Source: Glutinoglossum americanum
Lineage: Eukaryota; Ascomycota; Geoglossomycetes; Geoglossales; Geoglossaceae
Assembly: GCA_020080175.1 (NCBI GenBank)
Contig: JAGHQL010000048.1
Location: 8,120 to 72,119, forward strand
Length of the DNA: 64,000 nt
Direction of reading: 5' to 3'
Made by a program: the position numbers and the translations under genes
The notes under the pieces: generated by a model
Databases searched by the model: none
Told to the model about the DNA's origin: nothing
Seen by the model: the letters and a program-made list of their open reading frames with translations, nothing else
Part shown: in pieces, positions 48,946 through 63,183 of the stretch
How the letters are laid out: every line of letters starts with the position of its first letter
Numbering within the stretch: the stretch's first letter is position 1

Positions 48946-50706
48946 GACCACTGGATCCCTCTGCCCCAGGCCTTGGATTAATAATACGACTTGGTGACGA
49001 TGTCATGCCTCTCACCTTATACAACTTTACGCTGGATACGATGATGTTGATGATAGGTGACATATATTCTTACCCCTTATCGATATCTTCCAAAGGGCTC
49101 GATTATGAGTCTGGTTGAGCCTGTATTTTCTTGCATATGTCATGTAGCTATCTGGCATTGTTGAGGTTGGCGTTGTGCCTTTTTTTTGGTGAGGGGGCAA
49201 AGGGGGGGCGGGATGGGAAACGGTTCTCGGCATTCCCCAGGACTTCCTTTGGATCTGACCACGCGGATAAACTATGGATGGATGGGCCACCACCCCAAGG
49301 AACTGTTGAATTGGCCCGGGATCTCCCCCCGCTGACCCAGGTTGGCCTCTACTCCACGGGATGCCGGGAACCTTTCCACGATAGGTATCAGTTTCACTCA
49401 GAGTTTCTACACCCGTTTTGCACATGTGCGCTCTCTTTTCATATTGTCATGTACATGGCGCTAATGTTTGGTTGGGTGGTCGAGTGTTGGTGGCTTGTCG
49501 TTTGTTCCCACGAAGTAAGGCCATTTCGGCGCGTTTTAAAAAGAAAGCAGCGGGTTACTGTCGGCGGTCTATTTACCCTTGTTTACGAACGTTGGGAGCG
49601 TTACCTTCATTCTTTTACCTTGCATTTGCATTGGGGGAAGGGGTGTTTTTATCTTTTTATATATATGCCTATAATACGGGTCTAGCATCTTCTCAGGAGT
49701 TTTTGTTTCAACTTATTCAGCTTCATGTACCTTTGTTTTTCAACCAACTGCGACAAGAGTATTGTACATACACATTTCTGAGAAAAGAGCTTTTCCTTTT
49801 GTTTACCCTATCTTCTCACCTCTCTAAGGGTGCTACGCTATATACCACAAGAGCCACACCCTTCCAAAAGAAACCTGACAGATATTGGTTTTCTTTCTAC
49901 TACATAAAAGTCATGTATGGTTCGCTCATATAACCTTCTGGCATCTCTCTCCAACCGCATGCCGACTCTAGCCTCACATTTATAAGTGGGACCCGGCGTG
50001 CGAAGAAATGGAGAGGGGAAAATAAAATGCCCAGACAAAGCCACTATAAAATGAAGAGAGAAAAAAAGATCATATAAGAGACGAAACCTAGTTTCCAACC
50101 CCCCCTTCCCCACCCCCCCCGGCTACTCCCCATCGATAAGAAAGATTTCTAAGCACTACGCGTAAAACGACGGACCGAATTCTCCTCTGCTAAACCAAAC
50201 GCGCAACACGCTTTCCCCTCAGCCTTCCGTTTTTTGCCATTTTCATGTAATCTGTTAGGGAAGGAGGTTTTGCTGGGGGGGGGGGCCACAATCCAACAAT
50301 CCAAACCCCCTCCCTCAATCTACCTGAAAAGAGCGGTGTGAAATCGCCGGTGAAATGAAGAACGATGGGACGATGGGAGGTTGGGGTTCAGCCACTGGCG
50401 GCTAAGGAACGGCAGTCGTGTCCATGTATGGCGTGCATGGGGGGGGACATGTGCGCGCGTGTGTGTGTGTGTGTGGGGTTTTGGCAGGAGGAAGAGGAGG
50501 AGGAGGAGCACACGTTAAAGTTTTCAATTTCCATCAACCTGAGGACCGGAGGCGGGGGGGATCCTCCTGCGCGGTGTTTTTTTTCGCGATGGGGTCGCAG
50601 GGTGTCGAGCGAGATGACGGGGCGGCGCACCCCCCGGGGTTTTTTTTTTTTTTTTTTGCGCCGCCGCCGCCGGTATCGCAGCCCCTTCCATCCTTGGGGG
50701 AGAAAG

Positions 50707-50741
<35 letters not shown>

Positions 50742-51825
50742 AGGGGGAGGGGGGGGGGGGGGGGGGTTTAAATGGGGTTTTGGGGAAGGGTGCGTCCGGG
50801 TGGTCACCTGACTCGCCCCGCCTCCGCGCCTGAAGAAGAGAAAGAATAGAAGAATAAAACCAGAGGCCGCAGCGCGTGCATCGATTCTGCCTTCCTATTT
50901 CCTCCCGTTTTGGGGGGGGGGATAGGGCCAGCGCAACCGCCCATCCAAGGCGTATTATTTCCCGCCCCACTCTAGCCTCCAGACGCGGGCCCAGCCACCG
51001 AACACACACCCCCGGAAAATACCGCAAGTGCAGAGAGAGAGAGAGAGAGAGAGAGAGTCCCCCGCTGTATATCCCTCACCCGACACCAATGAGAAAAAAA
51101 GAAGCGGGTGAGCCTCAATCGCACCCCAAACCCAGCCCTTTATTTTTCCCTTTTTCTATATTAATGCGCCCGTGGCTGGGTGGGGCCAGGAGAAGAACCC
51201 CTTGCCCTTTTTTTTTGGGGGGGGGGCTTCGCTGCACGTCATCGTGGCTATCCCGAGTCGATGGGGCATTCGTGGGTCGTGCTGGGAAGGGAGGAAGAGA
51301 AAATAAAAAAAAAAAAACAGTCGAGGGTGGCTTGCCCGTTTGTTAGGCAGGGTGAGGGGGAGGTGGGTGGATGGCAGGGTAGAGGCTAGGGAAAATCTGG
51401 CTCTTAAGTTTTTTTTTTTTTGGTTGTGGGGGTTTTGTTGTAACTCTAGCTTGAAACCGCGTTTGCTTGCTACGACTCTGGTTCGAGCCTCTCTGGGATC
51501 GGGAAAAAGGATATCGGTGACGCATGTACCGGGGCTTGGTGGCGATGGAAGGCCGCCGGAGAGCTACAGAAACTTGAGGACCTCAGTATATGATCGAGGG
51601 GAAAAGCTATAGATTTAATGTGTCACGTATCGATGAGGGGCACCTACCATGGTTGGCACGTGGGAACCGCAGGCACATGCCAACCGAGTCTCCATGGCGC
51701 AATCTTATGTACATTGTAAAGTAACAGAAACCGCCATGTGCGATATTACCCTGGTAACCTTGCCTTGATCGATGATGTTAGCACCTTTTCTAAAAAAAAA
51801 ATTCAGCTTCCTTCTAGCCTTCCTT
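48946..51825. other. 2.9-kb gene-free stretch between convergent kinase genes, low complexity
   Basis: Lies between the 3' ends of the Ran1-type kinase (+) and PRP4 (-). No exon was recognised. Long frames in 50360-51030 arise only from homopolymer translation. Confidence 0.65.
50637..50768. repeat. T-tract, CCG repeat, A-tract and G-tract cluster
   Basis: An 18-base T run, then a short GCC repeat, then about 32 A, then a G-rich block ending in about 17 G, all within 130 bp. A nearby TG microsatellite (50456-50475) and GA microsatellite (about 51030-51056) add to the low complexity. Confidence 0.85.
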
Positions 51826-54719
<2,894 letters not shown>

Positions 54720-55142
54720 GTTGTACCTCTATGATATGTGGCAGTGTTCTCCGCGTTTTGCCCTTTCTTTGATGTCGTCAAAAAAATTGCGTTAGCACAG
54801 CTATCCGATAATACTAATGAGGCTTTGGTAAGAAGCCCAACCGGCTAACGTATCGCTTCTCCTCCTCTAGCCGCACACAGCGATGTGTGGGCAACCCAAA
54901 CTCAACGGACTGTAGGCTGGAAGAAGCTGAAGTTTGGCGACACTGGAGGGGTGATGGAGGATGAGGAACTGATGGGTGGAGGCGATAGCCTCAAGCGGCA
55001 AGCCGCTGCTTTAATGTTCTGCATTTAACCGCGCCGGCCCCACGACAATGATTTTAGCCTCATCCATCCACACCCACATCACACCTTTGACCTTAGCCAA
55101 AATCTTCTAGCAGACTCTCGGCGTACATATAAAATTTGAAGA
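54720..55142. promoter_or_regulatory. Divergent promoter region prp4/TMA7
   Basis: 423 bp between opposing start codons. No standout motif was found. Confidence 0.45.
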
Positions 55143-55475
55143 ATGGGTGGCCAAGGTCGTGAAGGTAAGTGGATATTGGCGGCTACGCTGAGTGGTCCTA
55201 CTTCAGGATTGATAAATATTTCCTACAGGTGGCAAAGCCAAGCCTCTCAAGGCTCCTAAAAAAGAAAAAGTCGAACTTACCGACGAAGAGAAGGCCTTTC
55301 AGGCAAAGCAGAAGGCGGGTAAGCAGGCTGCTTGTGCCTACAATGTGTCTGGGGATCAAGAAGCTGACAACCAACGCCAGATGCAAAGGCAAAGAAAGAT
55401 CTTGCTGAAAAGGCTAAGGGAAAGGGTCCTATGAACACAGGAAATCAAGGAATCAAGAAGTCTGGGAAGAAGTAG
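55143..55475 (+). CDS. TMA7: Translation machinery-associated protein TMA7
   Basis: Small ribosome-associated protein (human CCDC72/TMA7 family). Three exons, 55143-55164, 55229-55318 and 55381-55475, join in frame to 68 residues, the usual length. Family landmarks: a start rich in Gly/Arg with REGGKAKPLKAPKK, a charged helix DEEKAFQAKQK, and the C-terminal GKGP...GIKKSGKK. The first exon is only 22 nt and every junction is needed to obtain this product, so the gene is easily missed by simple frame scanning. Confidence 0.95.
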
Positions 55476-55900
55476 AGAGCCATGTAGTAATGGTTGGCTG
55501 TCACGCGGACGGCCTGTTGTTTCCTATGGCTGATCCTTGGCCTGCCCTATGCTATATCAATACTAGTACTTGGGGAGGCGCATGGGAGCAAAGCAAACAT
55601 TAACCATGAAAATTTGAAAATATGATTGCAGACTCTGCACAGTAAAGTTAGCATTGTAAACTTAACGCTTCTGGGCGGTCTGTAGCACGTAACTGACAGT
55701 GGAACGCCTTGCCTATACTCCAAAACGCGAGTCCTAAGGAGCTTGTACTACGCTCGTTACTAGACTCCCTTCATCTCAAATTAAAGTGTATAATACATGT
55801 CAGAGCAAGTAAGATTGAGCAAGACGACACGGAGATATCAAAGGCCCTTAACTATGGCTTGCATCTACCGATTCCGACAAACTCAAAACTTGGTCCATCC
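55476..55900. other. Intergenic between convergent genes
   Basis: 425 bp of 3' flanks of TMA7 (+) and the coiled-coil gene (-). Nothing recognised. Confidence 0.6.
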
Positions 55901-57974
55901 TCAGCCCGTCACTCTCCTAACCCACAGTCCAGTTGGTTCTTCTACCTGGCCAAGTTTGTCTCTCCTCCTCCATGCTCTATGCAGTCTCAACCCAATATCG
56001 TGCTCCTCCTTCTGGATTTCGGCTAGCTCCATTTTGTGATCATCGACTCTTTTCTTCATTTCACCTCTGGCAGATGCGTTATGAGTACTGGGGTTCGGGG
56101 GAAGCAGCAGTGATAATTCCCGAAGAATCTTTTGTAGGTTCGCTCGCCTCGTGTGCAAGTCATCGAGTTGAGCTTGTAATGTAGTGATAAGATCGACGGA
56201 TTGAGCCTCTGGTGGAGACTGCGGGAGCATTTTAGAGTTTCGGAGGGAGTGATTGATAGATGTCTGAGCCGGGGAGTACGGGCTATTTCCTTCCTGTGAT
56301 GGGGGCGGCTTACGCGTAACGGCCTTGTCGTTTGACGTTGGAATGGGACGGCGACGGGAGAGTATTGGAGATGGTGGGCTAGACATATCAGGACTTGGAG
56401 AATCCACCTTCGGAGTCGTGGGAGGAGTATCATAAGTGGTGCTGGTCGCATATGTTGTAGCACTGAATCTGCTGGTGGTTGGTTCTGCTTTTTGGATGCT
56501 TTTCATTGCGTTTCGGAATTTCGACTCGATACCGCTAGTTCCGCTGTCTGGGTCATCGGAAACAGGAGTGGGTAGAGGCTTGTTTCTGCTGTCGCGATTG
56601 GCGCTACCAGGGGCGGCGGACCTAGGGTCACTGGAAGCCCGGCTCGATACCGAAGTCGGGCCTTTCGATCCCGTTGGTGATGTTAAAATCCTTGGAGGGC
56701 TGTTCCTGCCAGCTTTGAGAGGAACAATCGGTTTCATTCCGTCGTCGTCATTTTCTAATGGAAACCGCCCTAGAGATACTCTATCTCTCTCCCATGGCGC
56801 ACTCGAAGTCGTACTAGCGTCACTGCGACGACTTGTCCGGCCATCTCCTCCGTTTATACTAGGCCCATTCGCGCTTCGCGGAATTGGTTCGATGGAGGGC
56901 GACGTCTTGCTGTCTGTCGGGCTACTCCTCGAAAAACGGCCCATGGCGCCCCTCCAATCTCCCCGCGCACCTAGACTGAGGCCAAACCCGCCGCCACCTG
57001 AATTAGGGTTGGTATATGCTTGAGTTTCTTGACTTGAAATTCTGCCACCAGTTGTCGTTGTCTCTATTCTGAGGCTTTTGCCTTCTTCAGATCTGGGGTC
57101 TCTCAGATGTCCCCCAGATCGCGTTGTATGTGTGTTGCTATTATTGCTGGTGAAGTCATTCCAGCGCGTTTGCCTGGGTGCATTAATGGTTATTTCGTCG
57201 CTGGGATCCTTCTCGTTTCCAACAGTTTTGCCTTGGCTGCGCCTCTTTTCCCTACGGAGGATCGGTATGTTACTGGTATATTTGTAAGATCTAGTTGTAG
57301 GTAAGTCGGGTATCTCGAAACTCTCCTCTATCGGCGAGATACTCGGGCTACGCCTATAACGCTCTTGTAACCCCCGGTCCGTATTCATTTCCGGCGAATC
57401 TGGTGGTGAAACGTCCGAGTAAGTAGACGGAGGATTCGGAGAGTTTGGTATTGGACGGTAATGTTGGTGAGGATCCAAGGGAGCCTGTGAATAAATGGAG
57501 GAAGTTGTCGGAATGTCGGATACAGGTCGCTGCTGAGTCTGCTCCGATTGACTACGTGTTCAGAGAAGGTATTAGCACGGTCTATGTCCTTTGAGAAGCC
57601 CCATAAAGCTGCAGAATAAATTTGAAACTGAGACGAGACCCCGCCAATTTCGCCCCTCCTGTGGCTGTGAGGATATTAGACGACATGGGTGTGTTTGAAC
57701 TGTTTCCCCCGATCCGTGCTCCTCCCACACCTAAAATAACATTGCAGAATCATATTTCATGTAAAACTCACATAGGTAGCGGTGGCAATCCCTTTAAAGC
57801 GTCTTCGTTTCTTTGATTTGATAATGAGCCCAGCCTTGCATCTCGACGATTCTGCAGGTCAGATATACTTGGTAATTCATCCAAGGTTTCCCTGTCCAGG
57901 CTCGTGTCAATGAGAACCGGGTGACTTATGATAGGATCGCGAGGGCGGTTGTGAATTGGTAGCCGTTTCCACAT
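55901..57974 (-). CDS. Conserved Pezizomycotina coiled-coil protein
   Basis: Two exons on the minus strand, 57772-57974 and 55901-57551, join in frame to 617 residues. The 220-nt intron has GTGAGT, a perfect TGCTAATAC branch site and a GTAG acceptor. Most of the protein is Ser/Pro/Thr/Arg-rich and disordered, with a Gly-rich GGGGFGLSLGARGDWRG patch. The last ~110 residues form a coiled coil (DLITTLQAQLDDLHTRRANL, then MKKRVDDHKMELAEIQKEEHDIGLRLHRAWRRRD) and end in LWVRRVTG. I recall this C-terminus from uncharacterised proteins across filamentous ascomycetes. The function is unknown; a cytoskeletal or scaffold role is only a guess from composition. Confidence 0.75.
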
Positions 57975-58941
57975 GGTGCCAGAGTAGTGAGACCATAAAC
58001 AAACCTGGTCTCTCTCTGCTATTCTGTTAGCGATTCTGGAGTGTGGCTAAATGTAGAACGCAATCGCAATCGCAAAGGTGCTTTATGTGTTAAAAGACAC
58101 AGTGAAGTGTCTGGTTGGTAGTTTAGACTTGGTTGATGTTGTGGCTGTTGATGGGATGAGGAAGGGAGACGTTAACAGGAACTTGGGCGCTCACTTCTTC
58201 CGACGCAGATATTTATCAATCACTAAGTTCAGTCAGCAGTGCAGCTTAGCCCTTTAAAGGGACAACAACAGCGGGCCTAGAGTCAGATGTGGGGTTACGA
58301 ATAGCTGACGGTGTTGCGATCTACTACCAATCACAGCACGAGAGAGGCGAAGTTCTGAAACGTTTCCAGAGGAATGGAATGCTGCTTGAAGCTTAGACGA
58401 GACGGAGCAATGGTGTCCTATCAATCCGACTGGCGCTGGCCGATAACCGAAAGGTGTTGTTGTTTTGCATCAGGGTTTTGAAGCATCGAAAGCTTGCGCC
58501 ACGGACCTCCCTCTTCGTAAGTTCCTGGGTAAGGGGTGAAGGCGTTACTCGCCTAGGCCGCTTGGAAAGAAATTAATCAGGTAGAAGTGTACCAGTGAAG
58601 TACGATATCACAAGGTACTTAATACAATCATGCAATACCCCATCTGACCTGGTGGTTTTTGCTACTTCAGTTAGGTCCGAAATAGTATTTGAGAGACTTT
58701 TCTGTTCGCTGGGGATTGGAGAGAGCCTGGGAGCCGCATCAAAGCACCCATCATAGATAGTGATTCAAGCAGAGTTGGGGATAATAAAGCCACATATATC
58801 GAATGCCAGGTTGGATGGTGGGATAGTAAAGTGTGGCGCCTCGGTTCTACGGAGTGGCTCGGTTCTCCTGTAGTACACGCACCTACTACATCTACCCATT
58901 AGAAAACACAAACAGTCCAGTAACGGTGATTACATACTCCA
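57975..58941. promoter_or_regulatory. Divergent upstream region, coiled-coil gene/DAP1
   Basis: About 970 bp between opposing starts. Short frames only; no RNA gene was recognised. Confidence 0.45.
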
Positions 58942-59581
58942 ATGGATATGGCCGGTGGTAAGCATTCTAGTTCAAGCGGATAATCACTTATGACGATGAC
59001 TGAGCATTATCTGGTGTGCGCAGAAGATCATAGAAACGGGGTTCCTGAACCGGCTCCTGCGTTCGACCTTCCCCTTTCCTGCCTCTTTTCCGAAACTAAC
59101 AACCAACAGAGGTCCAGTGGTGGCACCTATCAACCTCATTCTTCTTTCGCTCTTCATTTTCATGGTCTACATGAAGCTCCGCCCGACACCCCCAGTCGCC
59201 TATCCCAAAAGCAAACCAACGGTCTTCCGAACCTTCACTCCACGAACGCTCCTTCCCTTTAACGGTATTGGAGACTGTCCCGTCTACCTGGCTGTTAACG
59301 GGCGCGTTTTCGATGTCAGCGCGGGAAGGAACTTTTATGGTCCCGGTGGACCTTACGCAAATTTTGCGGGTAGAGACGCCAGCAGAGGTCTGGCTTGTGG
59401 AAGCTTTGATGAGGGCATGTTGACAAAAGATCTGGATGGGCCGCTGGATACACTACAAGGTCTTGGTGCTGAGGAAATGGACGCATTGAGAGGTTGGGAG
59501 GAGAGATTTCAAGAGAAATATCTCGTAGTTGGCAAGCTTGTGCCGGCAGGCTCACCGGAGGCCGAGGCCGCCGGGCGTTGA
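58942..59581 (+). CDS. DAP1: Haem-binding cytochrome b5-like protein DAP1 (PGRMC family)
   Basis: Membrane-associated progesterone receptor family; yeast Dap1 binds haem and supports Erg11 and other P450s in sterol synthesis. Exons 58942-58957 and 59112-59581 give 161 residues (yeast 152). Residues about 8-28 form an N-terminal membrane anchor (VVAPINLILLSLFIFMVYM). The cytochrome b5-like domain follows: FTPRTLLPFNG, VYLAVNGRVFDVSAGRNFYGPGGPY with the conserved haem Tyr, FAGRDASRGLA, and WEERFQEKYLVVGKL. The first exon is 16 nt. The acceptor uses the second AG of CAGAG, which alone keeps frame; the branch site is CTAAC just upstream. Confidence 0.9.
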
Positions 59582-60091
59582 ATCCTTCTGAGCCTGACGA
59601 AATTGACGACCAGCAAACCCTGACCTGTTGTGTTAATTGTGCCTGGGGTTATGATGCTGACGTGGATAATTGAGGTTGATAAAGCAATGTATGGCGCAAA
59701 TAAGTGGGTGCATTCGAAGCTAATCTTACATGAGCGTATTTGAGACCTAGTGACTGGAGCTTTTGCGACTTCTACACTGAACCAAACCGTGAGAATAAAT
59801 TCAATTAAGTTATGATGAACAGTGCAAGCTTGCCGAGCATATTCGGGATTACCCAGTGCGGCTCGAAACCAAGCGACACCCCCGACAACTCGGGGGCTCT
59901 GTTATCTTAATACATTCCTAAACATCTCTATGCACACCAATCCTGACAGCTTCAATCACAAATGCTCCATGATAGCCAAAATCGCACTAAAAGAGTGACT
60001 AATCAGGATATTAGGGCGTGAAATTGCCACGTACACTGACGCGCATCGGCGTTATAAGGAGGGACCTCGGAGTCCCCTCAGAAGGCTCCAA
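59582..60091. other. Intergenic between tandem genes
   Basis: 510 bp. A TATAAG at 60053-60058 lies 34 bp upstream of the next start codon, so it may be too close to act as the TATA box of that gene. Nothing else was recognised. Confidence 0.5.
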
Positions 60092-63000
60092 ATGGTGAAC
60101 GAAAAGACGAACAAGTACGAAAACCTGCCCATCCCCACATACGAGGAAGCTACTTCGTCACGTCCAACATCAGCACAGTCACATGTCGGAGTAGGAGAGG
60201 CCAGCAGCGATGCAGAACGGCAAGGCCTTCTTGGCCGCAATGAGAACGAGACAAGACTCTGGAGAAATGGGCAAAATGGCTATCAGCGGCCAACTGTGGA
60301 GTCTGCACGATCCAGCCTTGAGAGCGAAGATTTTCTGCCGTCTTCGGCAGGCATATCACCAAGGAGTTCTGTCGAGGGTCTACGGCAGGAGATGGTTGAG
60401 ATGGAGGTACTAGATCCATTAATGGATGGAGCGGCGGGATCCTCTAGGATAAGAAACCAGATATCAAAGCGGATAACTAGCCTAACGAACACACTCTCTT
60501 CCATACATCTTCCATTCCAGTTTCGGTTCCCCTCGTTTAATTATATACGATCTCGATTACCCGAAAACCGCACTGTGGTCTTGGTTAATGTAGGGCGGTT
60601 TCTCGCTTTAATATTCGTCTTGCTACTTGTTTACGCCCTCTTTGTGTCAGACATATTCCCAGTTGGCAGAACAGGGACGGGGCAACCGTATGATCCGGAG
60701 TCGGTGAGGGCTTTTGTTCAGGGCAACGTGGATGAAAATAGAATACGGGATTACTTAGAGCGTTTAACAGCTCATGATCATGTTGCCGGGACTGAAGGGG
60801 ATTATATTCTGGCGAAATGGGTAGAAGAACACTTTGCTACGGCGGGACTCGATCAAGTGGAACTGAAAGAGTACGTTCGGCCTTCTCTTCTTCTGATGCC
60901 TACTGGAGACACACTCTTTCACCTGAAGGTGTTGTTCCTGCAAGATTTCGTCAAGGGGGCTAGTCAAATTTTTGAAGTCCTTGTGACTTTCACCTTACTG
61001 GCTAGCGTTGAGTGGCGATACAAAATTATTGGAACACTCTCATGCCTGGCCCACGAAATCACTTTGCAATAAATAAAAGGGGATTGATAAGTGCCTCTTT
61101 TTTTTAGCGTTTTCATTTTCATTTACCTCTTGTGGGCTATGATTGTGCAAGAAAAATACTGAGTAGCTGACTAAAATCTCGTCCTAAGATATCAAGTTTA
61201 CCTGAACTACCCTCGGGCCTCGGGAAGACGTGTTGCAGTTGTTCATCCTCCAGAAATGGCATGGGAAGCTCGCCTTGAAGAGGAGTCGGCCTCCGGTGAC
61301 CCAAACACATACAAAAAGCAAACCTTCGTCTTCCATGGCCATTCCCGTGCCGGTAATGTAACGGGACCATTGGTTTACGCCAACTACGGCTCTCGAGAGG
61401 ATTTTAGGGAATTGGCGGATAGTGGCATTGAAGTTAAAGGCGCAATTGCCCTTGTGAGGCACTATGGGACTCAAGGCGACAGGGCATTGAAGGTCAAAGC
61501 GGCAGAGATGGCTGGTGCGGTGGGGTGCATCATTTATAGTGACCCTATGGAGGATGGATTTAGAAGGGGAGATACTTGGCCCACCGGGAGGTGGATGCCT
61601 AGTGATGGTGTGCAAAGGGGCGCCGTTAGCTTAATGAGCTGGATTGTTGGGGACGTCTTGACACCGGGTTGGGCAAGTACGAAAGATGCGAAGAGGATAT
61701 CCAAAGAAGGTAATCCTGGGTTGGTGAATATACCGAGTTTGCCGCTAGCGTGGAGGGACGCCCAAAGGCTACTGCAGGTTCTGAAAAACCATGGCCGTAA
61801 GGTACCAACTGATTGGGTCGGGGGAGTACCCGACGTTGAAGAGTGGTGGTCTGGGGATCAAACCTCGCCTCTCGTGCATCTGTCAAATTTGCAGGACGAA
61901 GAGGAGAGACAGCCGGTATGGAATGTGATAGGTAGGATCACTGGCTTGGAGCAGAAGGAGAAACAGATAATTATCGGCAACCATCGCGATGCTTGGTGCC
62001 TCGGTGGATCGGACCCGGGAAGCGGAACCGCGATTCTACTGGAGGTGGTACGCATCTTCGGCAAACTAGTCGGGTTCGGGTGGAGGCCGCTTCGAACAAT
62101 CGTCTTTGCTAATTGGGATGGAGAAGAGTACAATCTTATCGGGTCTACTGAATGGGTGGAAGACAATGTTCAAGATCTCCGTCAGAACGGAATGGGATAC
62201 ATCAATCTCGATGCCGCTGTCACAGGCTCAGAATTCCATGCATCGGCCTCACCCCTCTTCCAGAGCGCGCTGCTACATGTCCTTGGTCGTATAATTGATC
62301 CAATGAACAATCGAACTCTACGTTCATTATGGGATGAAAATGGAAGTCAACTCCAAGGCCTCGGTGCCGGAAGCGATTATGTCGCATTCCAGGATATCTC
62401 AGGCACTTCCAGTCTTGATATGTCATTTGATGGACCTGGTTTCCCCTACCATAGCTGCTACGACAATTTTGAGTGGATGAAGAAGTTTGGCGACCCAGAT
62501 TTCCAATACCACAAAGTTCTGGCACAGGTCCTAGCTCTTTTAATACTTGAGCTATCCGATAGACAAGTTCTCCCTTATGACTTCAAAGCCTACGCTTTCG
62601 CTGTGAAGGGTTATGCGAATGATCTGGAGGCATATGCAAAAGAGCAAATGAAAGGGGAGGGAGGGCAATTTGACGCTGAGCCTCTTCAAGGGGCTGCTGA
62701 CCAATTCATAAGGAACGCTAAAATATTCCAGGACTGGGAGCAGGAGTGGTCGGATGTCGTGTATGGGAGTGGTGGGTTCGAAAGCAATGTATTGACGCAA
62801 CACCGGATAAGCCATAATTCACGGAGTGAGATTACTTTCTTTTTTTTTGGGCTTGTAGCATGGGAAAGCACTACGACTAACGTAACAATCGGAACCAGTG
62901 GCGAACTTCGAAACGCATCTTTTAGACTTAGAGGAAGGTGGAGGGGTAAGACTTTGGGCTCCTGTCCCTACTGGTACTTACAGGGCTAACCTCCGTACAG

Positions 63001-63183
63001 CTTCTCGGGAGAGAACAGTTCAAACACATCATCTTCGCCCCACAAGCTTGGTCCGGCTACGACACGGCCTACTTCCCAGCCGTACGAGATGCACTAGACC
63101 AGCAGAACTGGAGCCTGGCGCAGCAACAACTCGACAAAGCAGCAGCAATTTTGAATAAAGCAACAGATAAGCTCCTGCACTAA
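60092..63183 (+). CDS. M28 peptidase, glutamate carboxypeptidase II / transferrin-receptor-like membrane protease
   Basis: Four exons (60092-60870, 61189-62825, 62899-62945, 63001-63183) join in frame to 881 residues. The N-terminal tail has a PTYEEA motif (PY-like), then a membrane segment at about 170-190 (FLALIFVLLLVYALFVSDIF). The lumenal part holds a PA domain (about 300-450) and the M28 zinc-peptidase domain: zinc ligands in GNHRDAW and GGSDPGSGTA, the DGEEYNLIGSTEW acid/base Glu, and FPYHSCYDNFEW. The C-terminal dimerisation helix region ends the protein. Zinc residues appear intact, so an active enzyme is expected, unlike transferrin receptor or yeast Tre1. The PY-like motif suggests Rsp5 adaptor function as in Tre1/Tre2 (inference). 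Intron 1 is 318 nt, long for this locus. Confidence 0.92.

Noticed and set aside
50365-51027. Long frames on both strands with Phe, Lys, Pro or Gly runs
   Set aside because: Produced by homopolymer tracts; no domain or normal composition.
51470-51500. GGTTCGAGCC stretch as a possible tRNA
   Set aside because: No acceptor or anticodon stem could be found upstream.
57652-57735. Open segment within the 220-nt intron of the coiled-coil gene
   Set aside because: It reads open in two frames but neither is in phase with exon 1, while direct joining to 57551 uses a perfect branch site and keeps frame.
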